Assembly: GCA_947463285.1 (NCBI GenBank)
Contig: CANHTV010000213.1
Coordinates: 1 to 6,641 of the forward strand
Origin: Verrucomicrobiaceae bacterium
Lineage (GTDB): Bacteria; Verrucomicrobiota; Verrucomicrobiia; Verrucomicrobiales; Verrucomicrobiaceae
DNA: 6,641 bases
Direction of reading: 5' to 3'
The notes under the pieces are model-generated. The model saw nothing but the letters and a program-made list of their open reading frames with translations. It was not told where the DNA came from and ran no database searches. The number at the start of each line of letters is the position of its first letter. Within the stretch, counting starts at the first letter, position 1. The translations under genes and the position numbers were made by a program. Positions 6,037 through 6,641 of this stretch are shown piece by piece.

Positions 6037-6080
6037 GCCCGACAGGGCCATTTTTAGGAAAGGAACATTTTTTAGACACC

Positions 6081-6491
6081 ATGCCCACCATCAATCAGCT
6101 CGTCAGACACGGTCGCAAAGACAAAGCGACTAAGTCCAAGTCGCCAGCGCTGGATAAGTGCCCACAACGCCGCGGCGTGTGCCTCCAGGTGATGACACGT
6201 ACACCTAAGAAGCCAAACTCAGCTCTCCGTAAGGTCGCCAAGGTGCGCCTCACCAATGGCTTCGAAGTGATTGCTTACATCGGTGGTGAAGGCCATAATC
6301 TCCAAGAGCACAGCATTGTGCTGGTTCGTGGTGGACGTGTGAAGGATTTGCCGGGTGTTCGTTACCACATCGTTCGTGGTACCCTTGACTGCCTTGGTGT
6401 TGATAAGCGTCGCCGTGGTCGTTCTAAATACGGTGCTAAGCGTCCTAAAGCTGGTGCTGCCGCCGCTGCTGCTGGCAAGGGCAAGAAATAA
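6081..6491 (+). CDS. rpsL: 30S ribosomal protein S12
   Basis: This 136-residue protein is unmistakably S12, part of the decoding centre of the 30S subunit. It begins MPTINQLVRHGRK and carries CPQRRGVC (27-34), TPKKPNSALRKVAKVRLTNG (41-60), YIGGEGHNLQEHS (66-78) and GGRVKDLPGVRYH (84-96). K43 and K88 are the usual streptomycin-sensitive residues, and D89, the site that RimO methylthiolates in other bacteria, is present. The C-terminus extends about 12 residues past the E. coli end (RSKYG.KRPKA) with an Ala-rich, Lys-ended tail. The start at 6081 is set by the conserved N-terminus, although the frame is open 162 bases further upstream. No close Shine-Dalgarno sequence is seen. It is followed by rpsG after 47 bases, the usual str-operon order. 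Confidence 0.98.
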   Translation: MPTINQLVRHGRKDKATKSKSPALDKCPQRRGVCLQVMTRTPKKPNSALRKVAKVRLTNGFEVIAYIGGEGHNLQEHSIVLVRGGRVKDLPGVRYHIVRGTLDCLGVDKRRRGRSKYGAKRPKAGAAAAAAGKGKK

Positions 6492-6538
6492 TACAGCCCT
6501 AAATAACTGACTTTTTAACCTCTCTCTCATTTCGACTT
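6492..6538 (+). promoter_or_regulatory. rpsL-rpsG intercistronic spacer with pyrimidine-rich tract
   Basis: The 47-base spacer ends in a pyrimidine-rich run (6511-6538, including TCTCTCTC) and has no Shine-Dalgarno match before the S7 ATG. In E. coli the S12-S7 spacer is the S7 autoregulatory site, but no comparable fold is obvious here. The tract could favour ribosomal protein S1-assisted initiation (inference). Confidence 0.4.
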
Positions 6539-6641
6539 ATGGCCCGCAGGAAACGCGTATATGACAAGCCAGTCCACAAGGACTCAAGGTACGATAGCGA
6601 ACTCGTCGCTCACCTCATCGCTCGTGTGATGCAGTCTGGGA
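6539..6641 (+). CDS. rpsG: 30S ribosomal protein S7, N-terminal part
   Basis: The first 34 codons are present before the right edge. The product starts MARRKRVYDKPVHKDSRYDS and continues ELVAHLIARVMQSG. The basic MxRR start, the P-x-x-x-D-S-x-Y-x-S-x-L pattern and the helix ending in a V-M-x-x-G turn are typical of S7, which nucleates the 30S head on 16S rRNA. Its place right after rpsL confirms the call. The remainder (a typical S7 is about 155 residues) lies outside the window; fusA and tufA often follow in the str operon but cannot be checked here. Confidence 0.95.
   Translation, partial: MARRKRVYDKPVHKDSRYDSELVAHLIARVMQSG

Larger units (their letters stand above)
5732..6080 (+). other. 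349-base non-coding region upstream of rpsL
   Basis: The first about 50 bases belong to the gph upstream side. From about 5781 to 5865 the plus strand is A- and purine-rich. A weak plus-strand promoter candidate is TTGCCT (5864-5869) with CAGTAT (5886-5891), 16-base spacing and a poor -10 match. From 5937 to 6036 there are three inverted repeats (listed separately), a dyad AGCACTGTGCT (5982-5992) and a direct repeat AAGCACTGT (5981-5989 and 6014-6022). Two near-identical U-rich elements, CATTTTTAG and CATTTTTTAG, sit in the last about 30 bases before the S12 ATG, flanking a purine run AGGAAAGGAA that is too far from the ATG for normal Shine-Dalgarno spacing. The rpsL frame is open upstream to a GTG at 5919, but S12 homology begins only at 6081. 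Confidence 0.7.

Noticed and set aside
5919..6080. N-terminal extension of S12 from a GTG at 5919
   Set aside because: S12 homology starts exactly at MPTINQLVR (6081); the upstream residues are not S12-like and the DNA there is better explained as a leader with hairpins.
1..6641. tRNA/rRNA genes, CRISPR repeats, transposases, phage or defence genes
   Set aside because: No cloverleaf, regular spaced repeats, terminal inverted repeats or relevant protein motifs were found on either strand by eye.

Overview
The window looks like a chromosomal segment of a Gram-negative bacterium of the Verrucomicrobiota, possibly near Prosthecobacter/Verrucomicrobium. This is an inference from recognised gene types, not a database result. 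The pointers are a secreted DUF1080 protein with a particular C-terminal module, a Tat-exported polysaccharide-pyruvyl-transferase-family protein, weak or absent Shine-Dalgarno sequences, and an S12 protein with an alanine/lysine-rich tail. I see no tRNA, rRNA, CRISPR array, insertion sequence or phage gene.

Left part (1-3227, minus strand): a tightly packed operon read right to left. It starts with a Tat-signal protein of the polysaccharide pyruvyl transferase family. Four bases later comes a Tat-signal calcineurin-like metallophosphoesterase. That gene overlaps, by an ATGA junction, a secreted DUF1080 (3-keto-disaccharide hydrolase-type) protein that runs off the left edge. All three carry export signals, so the operon probably encodes envelope or extracellular functions. 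The metallophosphoesterase is interrupted by one in-frame TAG, directly followed by an in-frame ATG.

Middle (3351-5731): a plus-strand HAD-IB phosphatase (SerB/PgpC-like) is divergent from the left operon. It converges on a two-gene minus-strand unit: a phosphoglycolate-phosphatase-like HAD-IA enzyme followed by a lipoprotein L,D-transpeptidase. A hairpin plus T-tract ends that unit and overlaps the stop codon of the opposing HAD-IB gene.

Right part (5732-6641, plus strand): a 349-base non-coding region leads into rpsL (S12) and the start of rpsG (S7), the beginning of a str-type ribosomal operon. The 150 bases before rpsL hold several perfect or near-perfect inverted repeats and a direct repeat. 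They look like a structured mRNA leader, possibly autoregulatory, and this is the best candidate in the window for something undescribed. Otherwise the gene content is mostly ordinary housekeeping plus one lineage-typical secreted operon. I found no convincing new defence or mobile system.
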